The notes beneath the pieces are model-generated. The model searched no databases, was not told the DNA's origin, and saw only the letters and a list, made by a program, of their open reading frames with translations. From Geosiphon pyriformis (Eukaryota > Glomeromycota > Glomeromycetes > Archaeosporales > Geosiphonaceae), in contig JAAOMT010000675.1 of the NCBI GenBank assembly GCA_016748015.1, forward strand, positions 365,341 through 429,340: a DNA stretch of 64,000 nt, read 5' to 3'. This document shows positions 23,235-35,241 of the stretch, one piece after another. Within the stretch, counting starts at the first letter, position 1. Each line of letters begins with the position of its first letter. Both the position numbers and the translations under genes were made by a program.

Positions 23235-26200
23235 TGTTATTCCAGGAACCATATAATCAAAAATTACGGAACCACTTGAAAGATAATATTTAATATTTTG
23301 GATGATGATGAGCAAAGAAGTAAAAGGGAAAGTGAAATTTATGAAGAAAGCAGAAGAGAAGAAATTATATAAAAGAATTAAGAAATAGATAGTTATCTAT
23401 GGTTCAAATTAATCAACCGTGAAACCTCGATGAATTTCCTGGCTCTAACAGATGGTTAATTTTTATCAAAGCAATAATCTCAATGTATGGCATGATTTTT
23501 TTTTTTTTTTAACGATGAACTTTTGTTCTGTATGTTGGAAAGCAAATTTTCATTGGGAGACATTTTAAAATCTGGAATTTATATAAATTCATTAATGAAG
23601 CTCATTCATTTTTTACTTGAGATGAAATTTGACATTCATTCATTAACTAATCATGCTTTACAGTTTTTTAATATTCTAAACTTTTTTCAAAGTTTTTTAT
23701 CAAATTTATCTTTGTTTTTTTAAATTAAAAAAGGCAAATAATTTTTTTTTCGAAGAAATTCAAATTTTTCATATAAATTTCTGTTCGAAATTTCAAACAA
23801 TATCTTTTGAATAAAAATTTTCGATAAAATATTTAGCAAAATTGTTTTGCTTAAATTTATTTATTTTTTTATAATGAATGAATCAAAAATATCATATTTT
23901 TCTACCACTTTGGATTTTTCAGTCTTTAAAAATTAAAAAGTTATTTAAAGAAAAATATTCCTTTTTTTATTTTGCCAATTTTGTTCAATTTAATTAATAG
24001 GATTAGTGAAACAGGTAAACATTTTTATTTTGTCATGTCTATCGTTTAAATTGAAACAGTTAATCAATTGTTTTTTTTAAAAAAAATTTAGAACCAATAT
24101 TAATATTTTATGTTTCCAAACTGGAAGGATCATTTGAATTTAAAGAAAATAACATTTTTTTTTTTCTGTTTTTCCATATTTATATTGAGAGTTTTATTAT
24201 AATCAATTAACCCTTTGATTTGAGGCTGATTCACTTTTGAAAATAATTGCAAAGGTTTTACTATAAATAAAATATTCTCTTCTATTTAAATTTCTTAAGC
24301 CCTAAATTACGATTTCTCCCAAAGATTCCGACTTTTAATTGGAATATAGCTTAGCCTTGTGTAAAGCATCATTTAAGTCATTGATGATAAATAGAAACTT
24401 GAAAGATTCCACATTTTAAAGTAATAAAAGATCCACGAAAAATTAAAAATGTTCACAAGCAGGATGAAAATACACTGAACAGAAAAAAGTTACTGAATAA
24501 TCTACAATAAAGATATTTTTATCCATATCATAAATAAGTTTACTATAATTGAATACGTATAATAATAATATACATGTCACAGTCAAATAGGATTGAATTT
24601 CTTTGGGGAATTATATTTAACTTTGGGAAAAATGATCTAATATTGTACAAATTCATTACAAGTTAAATTACCACAGATGTAATTAGAAGTGTATTGAATA
24701 ACAAAAAACACGAGTAAATTATTAAATAATGCATGTATGTATGTCATATACTTGATCAAATACAATTTCTCTTCATAATTTTGATTATTTTAAACAAAAA
24801 CAATTATTTCAATAAAAGAGCGTTGACATACAACCTTAATATTTTATTTTTATTTTTAAAATATTAAAACTATTTAATAAAAAAATTAAAATTATTTGCA
24901 TAAATTAAAATTTAATATTTAGTATTTCCCTTTTGTTTGCAACAATTACAATTTGAAGTCGATTGAACATTTATAATACTAAATCACGAGATACTTTTTT
25001 GTGTAAAACGTATTCTATTATTTTTTTATTGTTTTTTCAAGTTCTTAAAATACTTGAAGATTGAGGATTGCATTTTAATAATAATGCTCCTTAATAATTT
25101 TTTGCAATTATTGTATTACTATGACCTGTACAATTAATTAAAATTATTATTGTACATGAGTGTCTTTTACACAATAAGATTTAAGTGAAAAAATGAATTT
25201 AATTTGGGTTTTGTTAAAAAATTGTTTTTTATCTTAAATTTTGTTTTTTAATTTATTAGAATTTGTTAGCTTTTAAATTATTAAGCATAAATCTTGTTTA
25301 TTATTTTGTTTTTTGTTAAATTGTATTTATATATATATTATATAAATAATATAAAATTTTAAAAAAATTTTTTAATTATTAAATTTTTTTCATAAATAAA
25401 ATTTTTAAAACTATAAAATAAAAAATTAAGTAATTTTAATTTTAGCATATTTTTTATTTTAAAATTAGAAATAATTTAATTTTTTTTTATAAAGATTAGT
25501 TTAAAAGGTAAAAAATTTGCATATATAATATATTGAATAAATAAATATTAATAATTGATATTTGTTATTAAAAATTTTATTATTAATGTATTTACTGTTA
25601 TTTTATTGTGTTTTTTCGTTAATATTTTTATTGTTATTTTTTTATTTTATTTATTAAGTAGTTTTAATTATTGTTTTAATTTAAAAATTTTTAAAATTTC
25701 TATTTTTTTATTTTTTATTTATCTTATTTATTTATTTTATGTATTTATCATCTATATATAATATAACCAAAAAATTTAACTATTTAATATTAGGTTTAAA
25801 ATTATTAAAATTATTTTTCCTATTAATATTGTTTTTTATTTGTTGTATACAAAAAAAAAGTTATTAATAACTTAACAAAATTCTAAAACAAACCAAAAAT
25901 ACAAGACAAAAAATACAAAATAAATTAAAATATTTTAATAACATATTCAATTATATATTATTAATCAAATAATATATATAAATTATCTTCAAAAATAAAT
26001 ATTAAAACAATAAAAAAAATTTACAAATTAAACTTATATAACAAATATAATTTAAAACACAATTTATAAAAAAATTTTTTTTTTTGATAATTTTTAAACT
26101 TAAAAAAATATAGATTAATAATATAATTTAAGTTTTAATAAAAAGCAATATAAAACAAATAATTTTTTTTCAAATAAAAATACTGTTTTAAAAGTATATT

Positions 26201-26685
26201 TTCTAAATATTATTGATAAAATATTAATAAAGTTTTAAAATATAATATGCCAAATGCTTTATTATATCATTTTTTTATTCTTATGAGGCAAAACAATAAC
26301 TATTTTTAATTCATCGTGAGATAAGTCGACGTCATGTTTTCCTATCTTGATTATTTCTTCGTAGGAACGTTTGATACCTCGACGTCACTTGCTAACCTAG
26401 CCTCTCGAATTAACGTTTCAGTTAATAGATCTCTCGTCGACAATTTTGATACACCCTGACGCTACGCGATCTGACAAACAAAGTGAAACACTTCCCCATT
26501 CTTTCTTGATATAACATATCTTGTCACTCGTACACAATCCCCGAGTTGCGTGCTGAGTCCGGTGCTAATAATATATTTTTTAACATAAGGTGTAAATCTA
26601 ACGGCAAACTGTTATTGAACTAGCCACAAAATATTGAGGTGATTATGCACTTTCGAAAACACGACATACTAAGTATACCCAACAC
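23235..26685. other. AT desert with a GC-richer island at its end
   Basis: From 23235 to about 26270 the sequence is AT-dominated, with no supported exon; the frames at 23523 and 25555 are poly-T driven. At 26290-26685 base composition shifts to mixed sequence with several TCGACGTCA-like words, into which the hAT element inserted. I could not assign a function to this island. Confidence 0.5.
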
Positions 26686-27070
26686 TAGGGATGTTAATCG
26701 GTCCTAACTTCAGGACCATCGGTCCCGCAGTAATTTTAGTCATGTGATAAAACAGACGATTCTATAGGTTCGTCCCACCTTATTATTTAGTAATACAAAG
26801 ATTAACGGTCAGCGTTTGTGATATTTTTATCATGAACACAAAAAAAATGAACGCGACATACTATAAAATGATCATGACACGACTTTCTTTTATACGTGAC
26901 AAAAAGAATTAGTTATGAATTTCGAACACACCATTTTTTCATATATAATGCCAATATTCTCTCTGACTCATTAACGGCAATAATTAAATCGTAATTTTTT
27001 AATCACGTCATAAACAGTCCAAGGACCGTCAGTTCCAAACAGGACTGGACCGGACCGATTAACATCCCTA
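26686..27070. mobile_element. non-autonomous hAT-type DNA element (385 bp)
   Basis: Terminal inverted repeats match over at least 19 bp: the left end TAGGGATGTTAATCGGTCC is the exact complement of the right end. The element is flanked by a perfect 8-bp direct duplication, CCCAACAC, at 26678-26685 and 27071-27078. An 8-bp target duplication and ends starting TAGGGATG are typical of the hAT superfamily. It has no transposase frame, so it depends on a transposase elsewhere. The intact TIRs and duplication suggest a fairly recent insertion. Confidence 0.9.
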
Positions 27071-27784
27071 CCCAACACAATACTTGAATGGCTGACCAAT
27101 CACTTATGAGAGTAAAGACACGAAAAAGCAACTGATGAGACGATCTGCGCTGAGTATTAATCAAAAATAACAATGTACCTGGCTTGGGTCGAAAGTGAAG
27201 AACGGCACGCAAAATTTCTGATTCGACAGTAATATGGATGTATGATCATTTTGCTCTATCAATAATATTGATTTTGTTCTTTATTAAGACATTTTTTATT
27301 ATAGTGGGCACTACAAGACGGTTTCTCTTGCGACATACTTATATAGGAAATGAAAAAAAGGTTTATGATGTATTACTAATTGGAGAAAAAAGACAAAAGC
27401 GACACTTTTCAATGAACCGTTAGGATTTTATTCTTAGAGCCAAGTCCTACTCATCCACGTAAATGGTCTTGCTATGCAAGAGAAGAATAGCGTTTACTTT
27501 CACGTTAAAAAAGAAGCATAGGAATCCTATCATATACCCGATAAATAACGCGCAACGATTCTTTAAAAAAATAATCTCCAGAACCATCTTTATTAATATA
27601 AAAATAAAATACATATAAAATAAAATACATATAAGATAAAATACATATAAGATAAAATACATATAAGATAAAATACATATAAGATAAAATACATATAAGA
27701 TAAAATACATATAAGATAAAATACATATAAGATAAAATACATATAAAATAAAATACATATAAAATAAAATACATCTAACAAAAT
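27071..27784. other. segment between hAT element and downstream gene
   Basis: Continues the mixed-composition island to about 27600, then holds the minisatellite listed separately. A 61-residue plus-strand frame at 27238-27423 starts with a hydrophobic helix but has no recognised relative. Confidence 0.4.
27605..27775. repeat. 16-bp minisatellite (unit ATACATATAAGATAAA)
   Basis: About ten near-identical 16-bp units; the outer units carry AAAA where inner ones have AAGA. Because 16 is not a multiple of three, all three minus-strand frames are open across it, giving spurious Tyr/Ile/Leu-rich proteins. It ends 10 bp from the stop codon of the adjoining gene. Confidence 0.95.
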
Positions 27785-29593
27785 CTAGTAATGTCGTGGA
27801 GTGGAAACTGTAGTACTCCCTTCCATTTGTCTTTCCGATGAGGAAACAGATGCATGGTATAGTAAGGATAAATTAGTAATTACTATATTACGTAGAAGTA
27901 ACAAAGTTTCTATAAATTTTGTTACAACAGCTACTTCTGAAAATTGTACGGGAATCTCAGCAGATTGTAAATGGAAATATCGGTGTACATTAACCATATC
28001 TCGTAAGAGAAGATTCAAGTACAATACATTACCTGCTACTTGTATACCTACAACACCAAACTGATCTTTATCTGGTTTAAGAGTTTGGCGTATCCAATAT
28101 AGTCCATCATTAGTCTCTCGCCATAACTTAATCTCATCGTCGGTCTTTTTTTGTGAGGTACAAGTTAATCGAGAGCATTCCACGTACATAAGTTCAAAAA
28201 CTGTCTCCAGATATTTGACTTCAAGCATAATATCTGGACGTCTTCCCGTGTGCCCTTCTCCCTTTCTATCAGCACTTGCAATACTTTGCTTCTCTGATGT
28301 ACTAATAAAAAGGGAGTCTCCAAAAGGAAGATTTTTCAACGCCGCCCGGATGACAGATACTATAACGGTTGATTGATACGTCCCTTCATTTAAAGTTTCT
28401 GCGAATTCCGGGCTGAATGCTGAATTATTCCAAATATCTTTCAAAACATTAAGAATTTCATCAACCACGCATTCGATATCTTCTTTCGATTCTTTCCAAG
28501 CCCCATCGTGTATCAATTTAGCTGGTTTCGTCTTGGTTTCATGCCTTTTAAAACCAAGTACAAATCTTCCACACTTTTCTTCAACCATTGACAAAGATGT
28601 AGGTATCATTTTACGGATAGGTTTCTAATGCAAATTATATATCATTAACATTGTTAATAAAGCATAGCCGAAAACATATATAATTCTTTACCATAAATCC
28701 TTTTTTTAAATTTGCTGGTAGGTTATTTACAAATTCGCAGTCATCACTAACCACCTGACTGGCTAAAGGATCTTTCCAAGATAGTTCCGTAATTGATACT
28801 CCATTTACACCAGATAATAAATGTTGATATAGGGAGCCCGTATCTCTTTGGAGTTTCCTCTTAAGCTCACTCATATTGTTTTCGATTTGGTCCGAGCTAA
28901 GAGGCTTTTCTTTAGTTGTTTTAACAACTCCAAGATCGTACAATGTGGAGACTCCCTCGAAAGCATCTTCAAACTAAAAAATAGATATACATTAGTTTTC
29001 AGTACTAAAAAAAACCATCATTCAAAAAACCATCATTAAAAAAATGTATATATTATCAGAACATATGCAAAGTTATCATTTTTGTGCGGCCGTCACGCCA
29101 ATGAAACTCTGTGTGATACTAAATTTCTACACAACAATATAGCCCTCTTATCCCCCGTAGAGGCGATAAGCTTTTCTCACAATAGGTTAGTAGGATAAAC
29201 TACATTACTGCGTAACAGTCTATAGCTTAGATATCCCTCTATCGTGAGCAAGTGTTTATCGGGACCGGATAAATAGGATAATTGAGCTAATCTTCGGTAG
29301 TGAATCTTATAGTCGACCACATAATATCATCATATAATGAAATAATTTATAAAAAAAAATCAATAGCTAACCTGTGAATGAATCTTAATAAGCTTTCGCC
29401 GACGCGAAGACCCATCCGCACGTAAATGATTGATAGTATAATTAACGACTTGGTTTAAAATCGTTCTCAAATCATTTTTCGGAATCCAGGGGTTTTCTTC
29501 TAAGCCTTGATGAACAACGGAGGTGGCATTTATATGACGCTCTTCAGCATTGATTAAAAAATTGTGAATTTTGTTGTGTAAAAAAGCAGACAT
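27785..29593 (-). CDS. unnamed family protein, possible PD-(D/E)XK-like C-terminal domain
   Basis: Three exons, 447 residues: 29593-29372, 28973-28692, 28624-27785. Introns are 398 and 67 bp, both phase 0. The start is the ATG beginning MSAFLHNK. The N-terminal third is helical. The C-terminal 280 residues contain GRRPDIMLEV, then about 15 residues later ELMYVECSR, then a run with KLWRETNDGL and QFGVVGIQVAGNVLYL. The spacing of RPD and ELxYVEC is reminiscent of a PD-(D/E)XK nuclease core (Asp, then Glu), though the usual Lys is not obvious. I associate this block with a large, poorly characterised family in arbuscular mycorrhizal fungi; that is recollection, not a search result. No signal peptide. 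The minisatellite abuts the 3' end. Confidence 0.65.
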
Positions 29594-30429
29594 ATTGATT
29601 AGTCGAATTGGAAGAAATAAAAGCTTTGTTATATCGCAAGTAAAAAAGCAATGAAAAAGCATAACGTGGAGATACTGTCCTTTTAAAACGTTTCCCTCCG
29701 TTCATTTCTGGCCTCATTTAGGTATGGACGACGCAATCCACAACGAAAAAAACTTTTCACAAAGAAAATGCATATGCCATGAGTTAGTCCATGACCTTCG
29801 AATTGCTTCTGTAGTATAGCATGGGATTTGTTGATCGAAGATCGGTGATTGCAACCCGATGGATTATTTAATCAGCGGATATTAATGATATACGGCACAT
29901 GTTATTCATGTTTCAGTACACGTTAATTGGTTATTTATATTAAAATAATTTTTTTTCATTGATCATAAATTTCACTAATAAACGAATCCACCTTTTTTTA
30001 TACAATAATACTAATTCGAGTTAACTTGCTCTATGTATTATAACCCCTTATAATATAGATGTAATAAAGATAACAATAGTATAAAATTTTAATTTACATA
30101 ATAACAATTATCAGTTAATGTTAATAGCAAATACTATTTTATAATAACAGCAAGTACTATATTATAATAGCAATTAAAATAAATTATTATAATAAATTAT
30201 TTTATAAAACTATAAACATATATATATATATATAATAATTTTAATATTAAGAAAAAACATTTTTAGCTTTAAATTTAAATTTAAAAATCTAAAATTATTC
30301 TAAAATAAATATTTAATTGAAAATTGAATTATTATTATAAAACTATTATAAAACTTATTTTGTATTTATTATTAAACAAAATTATTATTTATTAATTAAA
30401 ATTATTTAAAGATTAATTTTTTATTTTAT
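29594..30429. other. promoter region and AT-rich flank of the LINE
   Basis: 29594-29900 is the upstream region of the preceding minus-strand gene. 29900-30429 is very AT-rich and adjoins the 3' tail of the LINE. No supported exon; a tRNA-like stretch at about 29810-29870 was rejected. Confidence 0.5.
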
Positions 30430-30551
30430 TTTATTTTAACGAGTGAGATCCAAACACAACCTAGCACTATACATCAAGAAGTTGATCTAAACTAGGCATG
30501 AATCATGCACTATCTACACATGACCAGCCATTCAGGCTGATTAGAACAATA

Positions 30552-33500
30552 CTATGCAGCTATATGAACTGACACCAAATCACCTATACCTGAAAAGAAC
30601 AAGCAAGACTTGTGAAAACCAAAATGAACACCTAAAGCATTAGCGACACCAAGTAATCTAACTACCCCTGCAGAGAACCTCAAAGCCAAACCATGAACTG
30701 AAACAACGGCCGAACCATCTAGTGAGATCAGTCCATTCTTCTTCATATATGCATGATGCTTAGCACAGACCAACCAGACATCCTCCCTGAAAGCAAGACC
30801 AAGAGAGCACACAAACTTGACAGTCTCCAAAACAGCAATCTTGGGGTTGTGAAAGATGAAAACAGCCTCGCAAAACCACCCATTAAAAACAAAGCTCTTA
30901 AAAAAAGCCATGAACACAGAGGAATCAGAAACACCGGATGATAACAGCTGCAATATTCCTAAGGAAGAATGAGGGTAACCAGAAATCACCTTCCAGAACT
31001 TTATATGAGACTCCAACAACTGACGTTTAACAGACCCGTTAACCTTGCAAGAGAACACATAATCTGACATCTCCACCTCACCACAATACAAGCACAACAC
31101 ACTAGAATAACGTCTATTATAGAGGTGCTTTCGAACAGCAACTGGCAGCCGATGGTGTAAAGACTTTATAAAGTAAGTATGCACACTAGACATAGACCTG
31201 CTAGTGAAACCTGCTGCCATGTGCAAATCAGAATGCCATACCAACAATAAGCAAGGCCAATCAACCTCAGAAGACAAGCTGCTCACCAAAACCCCAGAAC
31301 CAAAACCAACCTCCCACTGTGCACGACAAACAAAATGATAAATATCACGTACAAAATGTCTCAAATTACCAGAAACAATATCACCATCAGCTGATAAGAA
31401 ATGCTCACTCAAGTGAGAAGGAAGATATCAATTGGAGAGAGAAGCGGCACCAGCAATTGCATCAGCATGCTTGTTTCCCGAAACACCAGAATAATCTTTT
31501 ATCTTGTGAAAGCTAACCCTCAACTTCTTACTGCGAATCACGTTAACAATATGATGACGTTCAACCCAACACTGATTACAATAATTGGGATACACCAGAC
31601 CCAATTCCGACCTGTAAGCATCCAAAGCCAATTAACTATCCGAGAATAAACAGACAGAGCTTGATGAGGGAACACACTCCATAGCCAAGGCAATGGCCTG
31701 CAATTCCGCCAAAGTAGATGACATCAAATCCAACACACTAACACCCAAACCCAAACCAATGTTCTCAAAAAAAACACCAGCACCAGCTCTACAGCCAACT
31801 GTGCCTAGATTACTAAGGGACCCATCCGTATATACTGACAGGCTGTTAGCACTGGCCGCCAAAAGACAATCACAAACAGATACAAAATCACCAGGCTCAA
31901 AAATGTTCGAAGGCCCACCATTACCCAAAACTAAAGACTGAGCACGAGAAGATCTCACACTATTGAGAAACAAAACAGAAAGCTTGAACCACTTAGGAAC
32001 TGGACCACGGGGGTCCAATCTCTTCCACCACTTGAAAGTGTACCAATTAAAGACAGCACCATGACAGTCACAAAGTTGATCCACAAAGGCAATACCATAC
32101 CGTCGAAGGGAAGGAAGAAACCTGAAAAATCTTAACTCACCCAAAACCTCAGACATAGGCACTCCACCATGAGACCGAAAGAAACCAACTAAAGAGCCAC
32201 CCAGAGACAAACTGTAATCGAGAAGAACACAAACCATGTCTGCCAGAAAGTTATTAGATGCATTGACACGAATATGAACAGGAGAACTCAATGGATGAAC
32301 AGGACACCAACACAGAACTTACAAGTCATGAGACCTGTGAGAAAACAAACGACCCAAGATACCACCAGAGTTCACAAAACCGACAAGGGAAGCAACCTTG
32401 CTCTCAGATTGAACTTGAAAAAAAAACTTTAAACCATAAAATGAAGGGTGATAAATCACATCATTAGGAAAGTCAAGCGGCAAACCAGACTTGAGCTTCA
32501 AGCCTTTACAAATCAGAGCATCCCACTTGTTGCACACGCCAACAGGAATAAAACTGAACTGAGTTCTATAGCTGACTATTGGATGCAGAACTGCTAACAC
32601 CAAATACAAGAACTGCTTATCTGAGACCGCCTTCCTTAACACCAGATTGGTGAAAAAGCGAACATCCGAATGCATCTTAATCAAGCTAGGCTTCGAAAGA
32701 CCCTCAGTCGATAGAAAAATGCTCAGATATTGGTGAGGTTCTCCCTTTTTGGCAATAGAAATGGGCAAACTGCTGATAGAAAGAGAGAGATTGCTAATTC
32801 TGCTATTGATAAGAATGGCTACCATTTTGTCACTATTAATAGAGATGTTATTGACACAAAAAAATTCACTAGCAATATTGAAAATATGTTGAGTAGCCAT
32901 CTGACTGCTGCCAACCCAAATTGTATCATCAACAAAAGCACCAGTGGCAAAAAAAGAAGAAAACCTGGCCTGGGATTTGGAACGACCATTCTTGGAAACA
33001 AAGTGAGAATTCAACCTATACCCACATACACTCTCCTGTCTTTTGACTTCACACAAAAAAGGATTATAAAATATGTGCCAGAGAAGAGGAGAAAATACCT
33101 CTCCCTGGTCCAAACCATCATGCACACGATAACCACTAGTCAATTCAAAATCAGTCATAACTCGGTTGGTACAATCCCCATGAATACCACTAAAAAACTG
33201 AATAAATTTGCTATACATCTTAATCCTGACCAAACTCTTCTCGAGATGCTCCCAGCCAACTGAATTATACGCCTTTCGCATGTTCTGTAGAACCAGCCAA
33301 AGCTCTCTGTTTTTTTCCAAAGCATCCTCAACTACCAAACCAACTGCAAAAATAGGAGACTGGGTTGTTGTGTCTTTAAGAACCAAAAAATTGTCCCCCC
33401 GAAGCACGTCAAAAGTACTGTATGCCAGAGAAATCCTGTCAAAAAAGATCTTGGAGAAAATCTTGCAAGCCGTTTTGATTAAAGCAATAGGATGTGTGTT

Positions 33501-35241
33501 TGTCAAAACATCTTCCCACTCATAAGGTTTGGGAATCATTGAGACCCATGCTTCCTTCCAAGGGCTGGGCACTGATTCATTAGACAAACAAGAGTTCAAA
33601 AGCACCAACAGCAAATCTAAAACCGACCTATTACAATGTTTCCAAAGCTCATTTGAAATACCTGACAAACCAGCCGCTTTACTATCCAGAAGATCAGAAA
33701 CCACCTCAAAGAACTTATCATACTCAATCGAACACATAACACCAGAAAAAGCTCCATCAAAAACATACTCCAGCAGCCGATATTGGAGGCGCCAATCATC
33801 CAAAACATCATCAATCACCTGATGCTTTCTAGTCCAATCTTCCATGATTTCATCTACCTTTGATTTAACAGATTTAGGCTCTAAAACCAACTCATCTCTC
33901 ACAACCAGATGATCTAAGACCACCTTGTGAAAGGGACACTCCAAGACACTCCTAATGATGTGACCTTTATCTAGTTCAAAACTCTCCATTCTCTTATTAA
34001 TAGCCTGCTTGATTGAAGAATTCTCAGCACATTTGGATTCCAACAACTTAGAAGCATGGTATAACTTCCTTGCTTTGGCCAGTACAGAATGAATGTGATC
34101 AAAACCAGAACCTGAAAGGAACAGGGACTTCACTTCTAACACACCAGAAGAATCAAGCTTATCCCATGTCTCCAACAAAGAAGCAAAATCCCCACCAGAA
34201 ACCAAGCGAGAATTCCTAACCAGCTTAGACACCAGCAGCTCCAGACAATGAAACCTAAACGAAACCTTATTAAAAACACTATTGTAACCCTTGAACCATT
34301 TTTTCTTGAATGTCCCACCAGCAGAAAGCACTACAACCTTATGAACAATGTCCCATATTGCATCCAAATCGGAAAACTGCTTAGCCGCAACAAACTTATT
34401 CAAGAACATAACAGCATTAGCAGCCATAGCATCCCTGAATTCTGACCACTTAATCTCACTGGCATTTTTGATATCATACTTCCAATGATTCCTATTGGCC
34501 TGCTTGCACATTGAGTTCAGCTAAACATCAAGCAGGCCACCCAGTCCTACAAAAACATAAACAGCCTTGTGATTGGTATCAAAATATTCCTTAACACCAT
34601 CCACACCATGATCTACCACCACACCAACCAAATTAGAAGAAACAAACATGTAGTTGATAGTCTTAGTAATACCACGAGAATTGCACTAAGTAGGTGTCTT
34701 TACAAAAAAGCTCCCCCCCCAGAGAGTTAACCAAACCCAAATCAGAACATTTCTTGAAACTGGCACATTTGTGTGAACCATCCTCATTAAAATCACTACC
34801 AAGAATAACAAAGAAGAACTCATTAACGGCTTTAGTAATGAGAGAGTTGATCTCACCAGTCTGAGAAAACCGAGTTACTGCTAACGCACCAGCATAAATC
34901 CCCAAAATAGACACTGAGAGTTTATTTCTGAACAACAACTTGATAGATAGGGGCCGACCAGACACCTCAGAAATCTTGCAGATGTGCTTTGCTAAAGAAG
35001 AATTCATGACGATTAACACTCCAGCACCCAAAGAACCAGAATCCAGACCAGAAGTAAAAACCCGAACACCATTAAATTTGTTGGCCAACCACGGATGAAC
35101 TTTCCCTTTAAGCTTTGACTCAGTAAAAATAGAAACTAAATTGTTTATATTCCTATGCCAATGAATGACATCATCTTGCTTCGCAGGGTTGTTCAACCCA
35201 CGAACATTACACGTAGCAATTTTCCACACCAGATCACTCAT
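30552..35241 (-). pseudogene. LINE ORF2 (endonuclease-RT-RNase H), inactivated
   Basis: Starts at the ATG overlapping the ORF1 stop. Endonuclease: TCNVRGLN, FTESKL and VILGSDFNEDG keep Asn, Glu, Asp and Asn, but the terminal DH motif reads TNHKAV. One frameshift lies near 34690 and an in-frame TAG near 34520. Reverse transcriptase (about 34500-32319): motif A reads KAYNSVGW, so the catalytic Asp is Asn; QGEVFSPLLW and AFVDD are intact. A TAA at 32319-32321 separates the RNase H segment, with YTDGSL, AELQAI and FSDS present but the late His replaced (KDYSGVSGN). Further stops lie at about 31630 and 31430. The C-terminus has CLYC followed by SC, a zinc-finger-like motif. Nearly all lesions are C-to-T or G-to-A transitions. 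Confidence 0.9.

Noticed and set aside
25555-25761. 68-residue Phe/Ile-rich plus-strand frame
   Set aside because: Purely A/T-driven with no ATG-context or family support.
27605-27775. CRISPR-like regular repeat
   Set aside because: The units are contiguous with no spacers, and the window is eukaryotic.
27447-27781. Three overlapping minus-strand frames rich in Tyr, Ile and Leu
   Set aside because: They are translations of the 16-bp minisatellite in all three frames, not proteins.
29800-29880. tRNA-like stretch (TAGTATAGCATGG ... GATTGCAACCCG)
   Set aside because: The T-arm does not pair cleanly, there is no canonical GTTCGA box and no acceptor stem could be formed.
32730-33263. 177-residue plus-strand frame
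   Set aside because: It is antisense to the LINE reverse transcriptase; the minus frame carries all RT motifs.
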